Part shown: piece by piece, positions 8,783 through 17,346 of the stretch | Layout: every line of letters starts with the position of its first letter | Numbering within the stretch: position 1 is the first letter of the stretch | Assembly: GCF_946479965.1 (NCBI RefSeq) | Contig: NZ_CAMLHX010000026.1 | Location: 1-55,231, forward strand | DNA from: an uncultured Mucilaginibacter sp. | GTDB taxonomy: Bacteria; Bacteroidota; Bacteroidia; Sphingobacteriales; Sphingobacteriaceae | Reading direction: 5' to 3' | Length of the DNA: 55,231 nt | The notes under the pieces: model-generated | Database searches by the model: none | Told to the model about the DNA's origin: nothing | What the model saw: the letters and a program-made list of their open reading frames with translations, nothing else | Program-made: the position numbers and the translations under genes

Positions 8783-11776
8783 CTATTGTAAAATACTTAC
8801 ATAGCCGCTTCGACGATTGTTAACAACCGCTTGTGAGTCAATTACGTAATAGTAGGTGCCCGGGGGTAGCTTTTTGCCATTAGCTGTTCCATCCCAGGCT
8901 GTGGCATACCCTTTTGAGGTGTATAATAATGCCCCATTGCGATTAAATATTTTCACAATACAATCCGGGTAAAAAGCTAGGTCGGCAATTACCCAAACAT
9001 CATTTATTCCATCCGCATTAGGGGTAAAAGCATTGGGTATTTTAATATCCGGCGGTTGCAAAATATCTATAACTATCGCTTCGCTGGTACCCGTCGTAGA
9101 GCAGACCGCGTCAGTTGTAACCATACAAGTAACTTCATCACCGTTTTTTAATGTAGTTGTGGTAAAGCTTGCTGAATTAGCGCCGGCGTTTACGCCGTTC
9201 ACTTTCCACTGATAAGCCGCTATAGGAGTTTGAGCCGATGCTGTAAATGTTATAGGAGTGCCCCCATAAATGCTGTTGCCCGATGCAACTATCGTAACAT
9301 GTGGATCCGTCGGAGTAATAACCGGCACTATAATTTCATTAGATAAGGCTGTTGTAGTAGTTAAGCATTGCGCAGAATTATTAATCAATACACAAGTAAC
9401 CTTATCGCCATCAATAAAATTTGAACTTGTGTAAGTGGCTGCGGAACTTGTGCTTACTATTATATTATTTACACGCCATTGGTAGGTTGGATCAACACCC
9501 GCGTTTACTGCCGTCGCTGTAAAGATTACCGGGCTTCCAACACAAAATGGTCCGCCGCTCATTTGTATGGATACTGTGGGCGTTAGCAATGGCTGTACAA
9601 CAACACTCAGGGTATTAGACGAAACTGTTGACGGCATACAATTTCCTCCCGGTGTTATATCACACCGTATCACGTCAGTGGCTAATATATTATTTAGCGT
9701 AAATAACGGACTATTTGTTCCGGACGCCAGCCCATTGACCAACCATTGATAAACAGGGTTTGCACCCGCGTTTATGGCAGTGGCGGTAAACGTAGCAGAT
9801 GAACCGGCACATATTGTGCTTTTATCAGCCGTGATGGTTATTGTAGGCGGAACCGGTAATGTAACGGTTATCGTTTGTGATTTAGGCGCCGCGGTATTAT
9901 AAAGGTCATTGCCGGGTTGCGTAACGGTTATTGTTGTGGTGCCTGCGCCAACAATGTGAATAATGCCTGCTGCTGAAATTGTGGCCACTGCCGGGTTGCT
10001 GCTGCTATAAAAAAGCGGCTGCGGGGTTGAAGATGTCGCATTTGCCGGAAAATCATTGTCACAGATAAGTTTCGGGCTTATCGCCGGAAACTGAATTTCC
10101 TGATATTGCTTGATAGCGAAACTGCGTGAAACCGGCGCGGCAGCTAAATAATTGGCGCTTTCCGGCTGGTTAGCAGTAATGATAGTAGTTCCCGGGGCAA
10201 TTACTTCTATTTGCCCGTCAGGACGTATAAAAGCTACCGCAGGGTTGCTGCTGGTATAAACAATAGGCGTTTCGTTATTATTGCTGGTTGCGCCGGTATT
10301 CAAAATATTATCGGGCCCTATATCGGTTTGAACGGGTGGCGGAAAGGTTATTACGGCTTGTGTTTTTTGTGAATTAGCTAATAAAATCGATACAGTATTG
10401 CCACTATTATTGCCAACAACCATATCAGTTTTACCGTCGCCGTCTACATCGGCCATTGCAGAACTCCTGGGCCAGAATCCAACAGGAAAGTCAACTTTGC
10501 CGGCAAATGCAACAATGTTTGCGGTGCTTGTGTTTATTAATACAGCAACGGAATTATCCTCCTGGCTGGTAACAGCAATATCAGGTTTACCATCGCCGTT
10601 TATATCCCCGGCACAAATTCCGAAATCAGTTCGGCCTGTTGCGTAATCCTGCCTCGGTAAAAAGGAAATATTGCCTACTGAACTATTGTTCTTTAAAACT
10701 GACAGATTACCTGACTGATTATTTGACACGGCAATATCAGGCTTTAAATCAGCATCAAAATAACCTATTACAGCCTCTTCGGGGGAGCTGCCTGCTGGTA
10801 GGTTAATATTAACGGTACCCGCAAAATCCATATTGTTTATAGTGGATATATTCCTTAAAATTGATAAAAACCCGGTTTGGCATGATACTATTATGTCTGC
10901 TTTGCCGTCCATATCAATGTCAGCAACAGTAACACCTCTCGGTGTAGCCTGTGTCGGAAAGTCTTTAGCCGGCAATAGCGAAAGCGCTCCGCCCGTGGGC
11001 GTAGTATTGTAAAAAACCGAAACAGATTTAGATTGAAAGCCCTCATTTGTTACCACAATATCCGGCCGGCCATCGCCGTTGAAATCCGCGATGGCTACTT
11101 TATAAGGATTAACCCCGGTGGCATAATCACCGGCGGGAACAAAATTGATCTGATTATTTACAGTAGTATTAATAAATACAGACATCTTATTTCCGCCATA
11201 ATTTGCAAGAGCAATGTCCGGTTTACCGTCGCCGTTCAGATCGTCAACAGCTAAGCCCGTGAAGAATCCATTAGATGTAAGAAAAGCCGGGGAAAAATTA
11301 GCTAATCCCGGCTGACTGATATTTCGTAAAACAGAAAGATTATAGTCAGCAGAAACAATATCACCCTTCCCATCATCGTCAACATCCTTTATGACTAATG
11401 AATGGTTAGGCGCAACAAAATCAACTTTGGCTTTTAACGAGTTTGAGTTAAATGGAAGGCTGGAAAACGTTATAGAAAAAGCCCGGCTGGCATATGCTGT
11501 TAACCCATTTGCAGTAACAGTTATTGGCTGATAAGTTGTGCCTATCGGTGCATTAACTGTTAATAAAGTTGCGCTTGCGGTAATTACCTTGGCTTTGGCG
11601 GCACCAAAAAATACAATATTGTTTGCGGGATTAGGGTCAAAGTTACTTCCGGAGATCGATACAACCGAGCCCACCGGTCCTGTTGTAGGGCTAAAAGAAC
11701 TTATGTCTGGCACCTGCGCATAGATGGTATTTATCTGCAATAAAATAAAAATCGCTATAAATAAGGTGCGGTTCAA
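8783..11776 (-). CDS. Large secreted VCBS/FG-GAP repeat protein with T9SS type-B sorting domain
   Basis: 997 residues. The order of parts is: signal peptide (about 1-20), an IPT/TIG domain (about 24-105), and seven FG-GAP/VCBS-type repeats with calcium-loop signatures such as DLNGDGKPDIALAN and DVDGDGKTDMVVGN (about 115-480). Two BIG2-like segments with SSNPAVA follow, then about three Ig-like modules (YQWxVNG), and a C-terminal gliding-motility/CHU_C domain beginning PNAFTPNADGINDVW. That last domain directs export through the type IX system and surface attachment. The start is TTG; no in-frame ATG lies close upstream. Function is probably surface adhesion or carbohydrate contact, which is an inference. 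Confidence 0.88.
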   Translation of the reverse strand: MNRTLFIAIFILLQINTIYAQVPDISSFSPTTGPVGSVVSISGSNFDPNPANNIVFFGAAKAKVITASATLLTVNAPIGTTYQPITVTANGLTAYASRAFSITFSSLPFNSNSLKAKVDFVAPNHSLVIKDVDDDGKGDIVSADYNLSVLRNISQPGLANFSPAFLTSNGFFTGLAVDDLNGDGKPDIALANYGGNKMSVFINTTVNNQINFVPAGDYATGVNPYKVAIADFNGDGRPDIVVTNEGFQSKSVSVFYNTTPTGGALSLLPAKDFPTQATPRGVTVADIDMDGKADIIVSCQTGFLSILRNISTINNMDFAGTVNINLPAGSSPEEAVIGYFDADLKPDIAVSNNQSGNLSVLKNNSSVGNISFLPRQDYATGRTDFGICAGDINGDGKPDIAVTSQEDNSVAVLINTSTANIVAFAGKVDFPVGFWPRSSAMADVDGDGKTDMVVGNNSGNTVSILLANSQKTQAVITFPPPVQTDIGPDNILNTGATSNNNETPIVYTSSNPAVAFIRPDGQIEVIAPGTTIITANQPESANYLAAAPVSRSFAIKQYQEIQFPAISPKLICDNDFPANATSSTPQPLFYSSSNPAVATISAAGIIHIVGAGTTTITVTQPGNDLYNTAAPKSQTITVTLPVPPTITITADKSTICAGSSATFTATAINAGANPVYQWLVNGLASGTNSPLFTLNNILATDVIRCDITPGGNCMPSTVSSNTLSVVVQPLLTPTVSIQMSGGPFCVGSPVIFTATAVNAGVDPTYQWRVNNIIVSTSSAATYTSSNFIDGDKVTCVLINNSAQCLTTTTALSNEIIVPVITPTDPHVTIVASGNSIYGGTPITFTASAQTPIAAYQWKVNGVNAGANSASFTTTTLKNGDEVTCMVTTDAVCSTTGTSEAIVIDILQPPDIKIPNAFTPNADGINDVWVIADLAFYPDCIVKIFNRNGALLYTSKGYATAWDGTANGKKLPPGTYYYVIDSQAVVNNRRSGYVSILQ

Positions 11777-11817
11777 ATGATAATTTTGATTTGTGCCAAT
11801 AATAAGAAAAATATATA

Positions 11818-12843
11818 CTAAAAAGCCCTGCTTGTGCTTTTAGTCCAGTTCTCCATCTCTGCTACTTTAGCAGGGTTAGCCTGCCGCCATTTTTCGTACC
11901 CGTCCTTTTCAGCGGCGGCCTTTATTAGTTGTGCAAACGTTTCCATATTACCGCTTTGCACCAGTTTATAAAAGTAAGCGACAAAAAAATTATCGAAAAA
12001 GCTTTTAGCGGATTTCTTATTAGCCACCTGCCCTGCGAAAGTAAAAATACCTTTAAGCTGATACTCCAGTAACGGCACTCCGGATAACTTTTGCGCAGCA
12101 GGAGAATTTATAACTGCCGTTATGCCCGCGTTTAAAGTGGTTGCTTCCTTCGCTTCTGCCGTTGCCAATTCTTTTGTATCCGCCCCCTTTAAAACGCCGC
12201 CTTTTAAAATGCTTTGAATGTTGGTATAAGCTTCCTCAGCACGCGGCGAGTTGGTATCAGTAAGTAAAAAGCTACAAAGTCCCAGCAACGCGTTCATTCT
12301 TTTATTTTGATGGAACGCCACCAACGCATACAACCGCTGACTGTTAGCATGCTTCACATCCAGTTTAATAGCCTCAATGGCAGCGTTCTCTGCATCGGCA
12401 TATTGCTTATCCCTAAAGTACGCCAGCCCCAAATTGAACCACATGTTTTGGTCGTTCGGAAAACTTTTCAATCCATCGTTATAAACGACAATGGCTTTTG
12501 CCGCCTGTCCTGCAGCGTCATAAATTCCGCCCAACAAGCTATAGGCCGCCGCCATATAATTAGATGGCATTTTGGTGGCTCTTTCTGCGTAGGGTACTGC
12601 TTCATCGCCTTTCTTTACCGCAACCAGGCTAAACGCCAGCTGATAATTTGCCGCGGCGTTATCGGGCTCGGTTTGAAGCACCTCCTTAAACTTAGCGGCG
12701 GCCTCTGCATGTTTGCCTGCTTTTTGCAACGCAATACCCTCGGTAATCAAAGAACCGACTTTGTTATCCTGCGCGAAAATTATCATCGAACAAAAAACCA
12801 ACAAGGCTGTTAATAATGGTTTAAAAAAGGATTGCACGTTCAA
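11818..12843 (-). CDS. Exported TPR-repeat protein
   Basis: 341 residues. A signal peptide ends at about FAQ (residues 23-25), then three to four tetratricopeptide repeats cover about 30-190 (for example AGKHAEAAAKFKEVLQTEPDNAAANYQLA). A helical C-terminal region of unknown kind follows. TPR proteins hold protein partners, and here that would be in the periplasm. The start codon is TTG at 12843 or GTG at 12837; no ATG fits. The gene sits 41 bp beyond the start of the T9SS cargo gene on the same strand, so the two may be transcribed together. Confidence 0.75.
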   Translation of the reverse strand: MNVQSFFKPLLTALLVFCSMIIFAQDNKVGSLITEGIALQKAGKHAEAAAKFKEVLQTEPDNAAANYQLAFSLVAVKKGDEAVPYAERATKMPSNYMAAAYSLLGGIYDAAGQAAKAIVVYNDGLKSFPNDQNMWFNLGLAYFRDKQYADAENAAIEAIKLDVKHANSQRLYALVAFHQNKRMNALLGLCSFLLTDTNSPRAEEAYTNIQSILKGGVLKGADTKELATAEAKEATTLNAGITAVINSPAAQKLSGVPLLEYQLKGIFTFAGQVANKKSAKSFFDNFFVAYFYKLVQSGNMETFAQLIKAAAEKDGYEKWRQANPAKVAEMENWTKSTSRAF

Positions 12844-12959
12844 AGTTAAAGGGCTAATTAGCTAAAGCTATAAATTGTTTAAAACTTTAGTTTTATGATT
12901 ATTATTTAATTTTCAAATTGCGGACTTATTATTTTTCTCATCATATACCTGTACAATAA

Positions 12960-14159
12960 GTGAATTTACGCCTATCTGTTTTTATACCGTTGCTTATTCT
13001 AATAGCATCCTGTTCTTCAGGTTCTGAAAATACTGCAAACGTAACCCCAAACGCCGAAAATTTAGACACTGCGGCATTATTAAAATATAACGCGAAAAAC
13101 GCCGATAAGCGTATTGATGAATATATGCAAAAACTGCATAAAACCCGCGGGTTTAACGGTAACGTTCTGGTTGCTAAAAAGGGAAAAATAATTTACGAGA
13201 ATGCCATAGGCTGGGCTGATTATCTGCATCGCGACAGCCTGAAAATAAACTCAGAATTTGAGTTGGCATCTATAACCAAAACAATGACGGGTACTGCCAT
13301 TTTAATGCTGATGGAGCGTGGCAAACTTAAATTGAACCAGGATGTGCGCGAGTTTTTCCCTAATTTCCCGTACGAGGGGGTTACTATTCGTTTGCTGCTT
13401 ACCCACCGCTCGGGCATGATGAACTATGTTTATTTTGTTGATGATATTTTCCGTAAGGAGAAGCGCGACCAGAAAAAAGGGCTTACCAATATGCAGGCTA
13501 TGGATATGATAGCCAAATATAAACCGGCGCGCTATAATAAACCCGATATTTCTTTTCATTACAACAACTCCAACTTTATGGTGCTTGGCGCCATTATTGA
13601 AAAAGTGAGCGGAATCCCTTACGCGCAGTTTTTAAAAGAGAATGTATTTAAGCCGGCACGCATGGCGCATACCAACGTTTATTCAAAGGCTAATTACGAT
13701 AAGATCCCGGTTGATGTAGTTGGCCATGACAGGGGAAATTGGCGGTATTCTGTAGTACAAAATTTTTTGGATGGCCCTGTGGGCGACAAGGGCGTATATA
13801 GTACTATCAAGGATCTCTATTTGTTTGACCGTGCCTTGCGCGCCGGCCTGTTGCTAAAAAAACAAACGCTTGACTCTGCCTATGCCCCGCATAACAAGTG
13901 GCTTCGCGGGCACTTTAACTATGGGTATGGCTGGCGTATATTCGAGTCGCCGGGGCAAAAGGTGGTGTACCACACCGGCTGGTGGCATGGTTTCAGGCAT
14001 ATTTATCTGCGCGATTTGAAAAACGATATAACTATTGTGTTACTGTCAAACCTTGCCAATGGTAGTTTGTTAGATCTGGACGATCTGTTTAAAATTGTGG
14101 GGATGCCTGTTGTAAGGAAAGGTGCTTATACAGGCAGCGGCGATCCGAATGAGGATTAA
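12960..14159 (+). CDS. Lipoprotein serine hydrolase (beta-lactamase/class C family)
   Basis: 399 residues. The lipobox LIASC places the lipid-bearing cysteine at 18. The penicillin-binding fold motifs are Ser104-x-x-Lys107 in SITK, Tyr201-x-Asn203 in YNNSN, and HTGWWHG near the C-terminus in the place of KTG. Proteins of this family are mostly esterases or D-aminopeptidases rather than true beta-lactamases. It begins with GTG. It would be anchored in a membrane facing the periplasm or the outside. Substrate not predictable. Confidence 0.83.
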   Translation: MNLRLSVFIPLLILIASCSSGSENTANVTPNAENLDTAALLKYNAKNADKRIDEYMQKLHKTRGFNGNVLVAKKGKIIYENAIGWADYLHRDSLKINSEFELASITKTMTGTAILMLMERGKLKLNQDVREFFPNFPYEGVTIRLLLTHRSGMMNYVYFVDDIFRKEKRDQKKGLTNMQAMDMIAKYKPARYNKPDISFHYNNSNFMVLGAIIEKVSGIPYAQFLKENVFKPARMAHTNVYSKANYDKIPVDVVGHDRGNWRYSVVQNFLDGPVGDKGVYSTIKDLYLFDRALRAGLLLKKQTLDSAYAPHNKWLRGHFNYGYGWRIFESPGQKVVYHTGWWHGFRHIYLRDLKNDITIVLLSNLANGSLLDLDDLFKIVGMPVVRKGAYTGSGDPNED

Positions 14160-14160
14160 G

Positions 14161-14312
14161 TTGATGTGCAGATGCGTGGATATGCAGATGTGCAGATAGA
14201 AATATGCGGATGCGTGAATATGCAGATGTGCAAATTAGAAGAGGATTTAATAATTAAACGTTAGATATGCATCTGCACATTCGCACACTTGCATATCTGC
14301 ACATTTACAAAA
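14161..14312. repeat. Tandem and inverted TGCAGAT repeats between serine hydrolase and ybaB
   Basis: The left part (14163-14232) holds several imperfect copies of ATATGCAGATGTGCAGAT-like units. The right part (14265-14306) holds the reverse orientation (ATATGCATCTGCACAT, CATATCTGCACATTT). The two halves could fold into a long imperfect hairpin. The right half ends 2 bp before the ybaB start codon, so it lies in the ybaB leader. Confidence 0.6.
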
Positions 14313-14313
14313 T

Positions 14314-14619
14314 ATGTTCGATAAAATAATGGAGGCCCAGCAAAAGGCCGGCGAGATAAAAAAGAGGTTGGATGCCATTACGGTTACAGGTGCCGCCGAA
14401 GGCGGTAAAATAACCGTTACTGCCAATGCCAATAAGGTTGTTCAAACTGTGGTAATTGACGAAGCCTTTTTAAAGGATGTTGACCGCGAGGAACTGGAAG
14501 AATTACTGGTAGTTGCAGTTAACAAAGCACTGCAACAAGCTGATAATGTTAGCCAAAGTGAAATGGCCGCAGCCACTAAGGATATGTTTGGCGGACTTGG
14601 CGGTTTGTTTGGTAAGTAG
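14314..14619 (+). CDS. YbaB/EbfC family nucleoid-associated protein
   Basis: 101 residues, the usual family length. It starts with the helical MFDKIMEAQQKAGEIKKRLDA segment, has the central beta-rich GGKITVTANANKVVQTVVID, and ends in the glycine-rich FGGLGGLFGK tail. YbaB/EbfC proteins form dimers that bind DNA with little sequence preference. The common neighbours dnaX and recR are absent here. Confidence 0.92.
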   Translation: MFDKIMEAQQKAGEIKKRLDAITVTGAAEGGKITVTANANKVVQTVVIDEAFLKDVDREELEELLVVAVNKALQQADNVSQSEMAAATKDMFGGLGGLFGK

Positions 14620-14690
14620 TCCATTATTTAGGCTTGCCAATGGTAATTACAATCGTAAACGTTTAATCTAAAAATCTTAATTCCAACATC

Positions 14691-15368
14691 ATGAAAACCA
14701 CTTACTACGGGCAGTCAACCATAATGATAGAGGCAGAAGGAAAAAGATTATTGTTTGATCCTTTCATCAGCCCCAACCCGGCGGCAAAGCATATAGATAT
14801 TGATGCCTTAAAGCCAGATTATATTTTGGTTTCGCATGGGCACGGCGACCATGTTACCGATTTGATAGCCGTACAAAAAAGCAGCGGCGCTAAAGTGATC
14901 TGCATTGCTGAAATTGCCGACTGGCTCAACAACCAGGGCATAGAGAATGTGCATGGAATGAATATTGGCGGTGGTTTTAATTTTGAGTTCGGCAGAGTTA
15001 AAATGGTTAACGCGGTGCATTCAAGCACCATGCCCGACGGTGCTTCGGGCGGTAATCCGGCGGGTTTTGTACTATACTCCGAAGGAAAAAAAATATACTT
15101 TGCAGGCGATACGGCCCTTACCTACGATATGAAGCTGCTTGAAGATGAAAACCTCGACTGGGCGTTTTTACCTATCGGCGATAATTTTACCATGGGCGTT
15201 GATGACGCTATTAAAGCTACGCGCTTCATAAATTGTACAAACATCATTGGCATTCATTACGATACCTTCCCGGTTATCAGCATAGATAAAACCGAGACGA
15301 TTGAAAAGTTTATAAAAGCGGGCGTTAATATCAAATTGCCCGCTATCGGCGAAGAAATAAATTTGTAA
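14691..15368 (+). CDS. UPF0173 metal-dependent hydrolase (metallo-beta-lactamase fold)
   Basis: 225 residues, full length for UPF0173. The metal motif SHGHGDHVTD gives His49, His51, Asp53 and His54. Further conserved histidines occur in NAVHSS, and an Asp in YFAGDT. The C-terminal GIHYDTFPVI is characteristic of this subfamily. Substrate unknown for the family. It lies 71 bp after ybaB on the same strand. Confidence 0.9.
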   Translation: MKTTYYGQSTIMIEAEGKRLLFDPFISPNPAAKHIDIDALKPDYILVSHGHGDHVTDLIAVQKSSGAKVICIAEIADWLNNQGIENVHGMNIGGGFNFEFGRVKMVNAVHSSTMPDGASGGNPAGFVLYSEGKKIYFAGDTALTYDMKLLEDENLDWAFLPIGDNFTMGVDDAIKATRFINCTNIIGIHYDTFPVISIDKTETIEKFIKAGVNIKLPAIGEEINL

Positions 15369-15449
15369 TTCTTCGCATCATCTTCTATCATCCCGGATGA
15401 TAACAACTTTGTTTGTTTAAACACTATTTTGATAGCTAAATGCTATATT

Positions 15450-15471
15450 GGGGCACTATTTATTAAGCCCC
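15450..15471 (+). other. GC hairpin in the leader of the response-regulator gene
   Basis: GGGGC (15450-15454) pairs with GCCCC (15467-15471) around a 12-nt loop. The arm ends 9 nt before the ATG of the receiver protein. No T run follows, so it is not an intrinsic terminator. It could affect translation. Confidence 0.35.
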
Positions 15472-15480
15472 TAACAATAA

Positions 15481-15888
15481 ATGAGAAAAATAGATATCGC
15501 TTGCGTAATTGACGACGATGATATATACACCTTTACTATAAAAAGAATAATAGACAATTCGCAACTGGCGGAAAAAACTCTATTCTTTACTAACGGCAAA
15601 CTCGCTCTCGATTTTTTTCACGAATGTCTTGATCAACCATCACAGCTTCCCGATCTTATTTTGCTTGACATAAATATGCCCGTGCTTGACGGGTGGCAGT
15701 TTATGGATGAGTTTATTAAGCTGAGCCCACTTATTAATAAACAAATAACCGTATATATTGTAAGCTCTTCAGTAGATCGCTCGGATATCAATAAGGCAAA
15801 AAAATACGAGCAGATATCTGATTTTATAATAAAGCCGATAAGTTCTGCCATGTTTCGCAAAATGGTAGCAGATATGGCCGCCGAATAA
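15481..15888 (+). CDS. Single-domain response regulator (Rcp1-like receiver)
   Basis: 135 residues, receiver only. Acidic cluster Asp11-Asp14, phospho-acceptor Asp63 in LILLDINMPVLDGWQF, Ser95/Ser96 at the switch position, and Lys118 in IIKPI. The sequence belongs to the Rcp1-type stand-alone receivers common in Bacteroidetes. It is clearly paralogous to the one at 51651-52058 (shared DINMP..GW, INKAK). No kinase is adjacent. Confidence 0.9.
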   Translation: MRKIDIACVIDDDDIYTFTIKRIIDNSQLAEKTLFFTNGKLALDFFHECLDQPSQLPDLILLDINMPVLDGWQFMDEFIKLSPLINKQITVYIVSSSVDRSDINKAKKYEQISDFIIKPISSAMFRKMVADMAAE

Positions 15889-16101
15889 CCTTAACTCTTT
15901 AAATATGCCAAGACAGCGGGCAAACTGTACTAAAAAGCAGTCATTCTGGCTGATTGTGGCTAATTGAGCACAGTTGCGCTGTTTGCGATATTTCCCAATT
16001 ATTAAAATTTTATTGTTTCAGTATCATTAGCTGTCTTTAATATTATAATATCATTTTGGCACTTGCTTTGACTATGTTGGGTTATATATCAATAAAATAT
16101 T

Positions 16102-16779
16102 ATGAAAACGTATAGATTAAAAGTAGCTACAATAGGTATCGCAATGTCAGCCGCTGCCTTTATGGGCGCGGGTTGCAGCTCAATGAACAAAACACAAAAA
16201 GGCGCAGCCATAGGTGTGGGTGCAGGTGGCGCCATTGGCGCTATAATAGGCAAAAGCGCAGGTAACACTGCCTTGGGTGCTATAATTGGTGGCGCGGTAG
16301 GCGGTACAGCCGGCGCGTTGATCGGTCGCCGTATGGACAAGCAAGCCGCCGAAATAAAACAAACGGTACCGGGTGCAACTGTTATAAGAGAAGGCGAAGG
16401 TATTTTGGTGAAGTTTGACTCAGGTATTTTGTTTGATACAGACAAAGCTGATCTTAAATCTGCAGCACAAACCAACCTGCAAAACTTAGCAACATCGCTT
16501 AAAAACAATCCTGAAACCAATATTATGATCATTGGTCATACCGATGACACCGGATCTGACAGCCATAACATGGATCTTTCTGTAAGAAGAGCTGAATCGG
16601 TTAAATCATATTTGGCAATAGGTGGTGTAAGTTCATCACGCTTAACCACTACAGGCAAAGGCGAATCTGAGCCTATAGCGGCTAACACTACAGTTGATGG
16701 CCGTGCCCAAAACCGTAGGGTGGAGATAGTTATCTTAGCTAATGATAAATTAAAGCAAGAAGCTAAATCAAGCAACTAA
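16102..16779 (+). CDS. OmpA-family lipoprotein with glycine-zipper (YiaD-like)
   Basis: 225 residues. Lipobox MGAGC (lipid-bearing Cys25). Residues about 33-75 form a glycine-zipper repeat (GAAIGVGAGGAIGAIIG, GALIGRRMD), and a C-terminal OmpA peptidoglycan-binding domain covers about 110-215 with IMIIGHTDDTGSDSHN and GRAQNRRVEI. It should sit in the outer membrane and bind diaminopimelate in the wall, as YiaD and Pal do. It is monocistronic, closed by a clear terminator. Confidence 0.92.
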   Translation: MKTYRLKVATIGIAMSAAAFMGAGCSSMNKTQKGAAIGVGAGGAIGAIIGKSAGNTALGAIIGGAVGGTAGALIGRRMDKQAAEIKQTVPGATVIREGEGILVKFDSGILFDTDKADLKSAAQTNLQNLATSLKNNPETNIMIIGHTDDTGSDSHNMDLSVRRAESVKSYLAIGGVSSSRLTTTGKGESEPIAANTTVDGRAQNRRVEIVILANDKLKQEAKSSN

Positions 16780-16805
16780 TTAATATAACATATAGTTTTT
16801 TTGAG

Positions 16806-16832
16806 AACCGGGCATTTATGTCCGGTTTTTTT
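16806..16832 (+). terminator. Rho-independent terminator after the OmpA lipoprotein gene
   Basis: AACCGGGCA (16806-16814) pairs with TGTCCGGTT (16819-16827), with one G-T pair, around loop TTTA and followed by TTTTT. It lies 27 bp past the stop codon. Confidence 0.8.
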
Positions 16833-16843
16833 ATTTTATGGTG

Positions 16844-16874
16844 TTGGTATTAAATACTTTATCACCTACATTTG
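16844..16874 (+). promoter_or_regulatory. Bacteroidetes promoter (TTG-N20-TACATTTG)
   Basis: The -33 TTG is at 16844-16846 and the -7 TACATTTG at 16867-16874, with a 20-bp gap. This fits the Bacteroidetes sigma-A consensus well. The expected transcription start, 5-8 nt on, falls at or next to the ATG at 16880. The mRNA would then be leaderless or nearly so. Confidence 0.65.
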
Positions 16875-16879
16875 TAGTA

Positions 16880-17266
16880 ATGAAGAAATTTGCAGTTATA
16901 TTCATGATGCTGCTGTACGGGGTAACCGGTACAGGCTTCGCTATGAACCTGCACTTTTGCAGCGGAACTATTGCTGCTATCAAAATAAACGGCCCGGCCC
17001 CGGCCTGTACGCCTGACGGCGAAAAAATGAAGGGCTGTACCGACAAAAAAGTTGATGTAAAAGTTAAAGATGCTCATCAGGCCGAAACATCATCTAAAGC
17101 ACCAGGCATATTCAGCTTTGAGCTTCCCGGTTTTTCTCTAAGTGATTTTATACCTGCGGCGCACCAGGCTTTGCTTGAAAAACTTTTCGACAAAAACCCA
17201 CCGCCCGGCCCACCACCCTCACCAAAGGTTGAGCCTTTTTTAAAGAACCGCAATCTGCGTATCTGA
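16880..17266 (+). CDS. HYC_CC_PP-like exported protein
   Basis: 128 residues from the ATG chosen here. This start gives a clean signal peptide (MKKFAVIFMMLLYGVTGTG); the longer frame starting 42 bp upstream would overlap the promoter. The mature part has HFC, two further cysteines (PAC, KGC) and a proline-rich NPPPGPPPSP. This order of His-x-Cys, cysteines and prolines resembles the small Bacteroidetes family named HYC_CC_PP, which is often seen near metal-handling genes. The adjacent outer-membrane protein, with a His-rich start and a Met-rich end, fits such a role, but function is not proven for the family. Confidence 0.65.
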   Translation: MKKFAVIFMMLLYGVTGTGFAMNLHFCSGTIAAIKINGPAPACTPDGEKMKGCTDKKVDVKVKDAHQAETSSKAPGIFSFELPGFSLSDFIPAAHQALLEKLFDKNPPPGPPPSPKVEPFLKNRNLRI

Positions 17267-17346
17267 TAATCATTGACCGTTTAATGCATTGAACTTTGCA
17301 TAGCTATCTGCTTTGCATAATTTTTATTACGATCAATTTTATTAGG

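Noticed and set aside
12307..12813. 168-codon open frame on the plus strand
   Set aside because: It is antisense to the TPR gene, has Cys/His-rich composition unlike real proteins here, and no promoter or family.
12960..14159. Antibiotic-resistance beta-lactamase
   Set aside because: The SxxK and YxN motifs are shared by many esterases and peptidases; the KTG position reads HTG and the protein is a lipoprotein of the general serine-hydrolase family.
16057..16070. Sigma-54-like TGGCAC-N5-TTGA before the OmpA lipoprotein gene
   Set aside because: The -12 GC is replaced by GA and no enhancer site or activator was seen; likely chance.
16089..16532. 147-codon minus-strand frame rich in Ala and Pro
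   Set aside because: Mirror image of the glycine-zipper of the OmpA lipoprotein gene; the low-complexity coding sequence keeps the antisense frame open.
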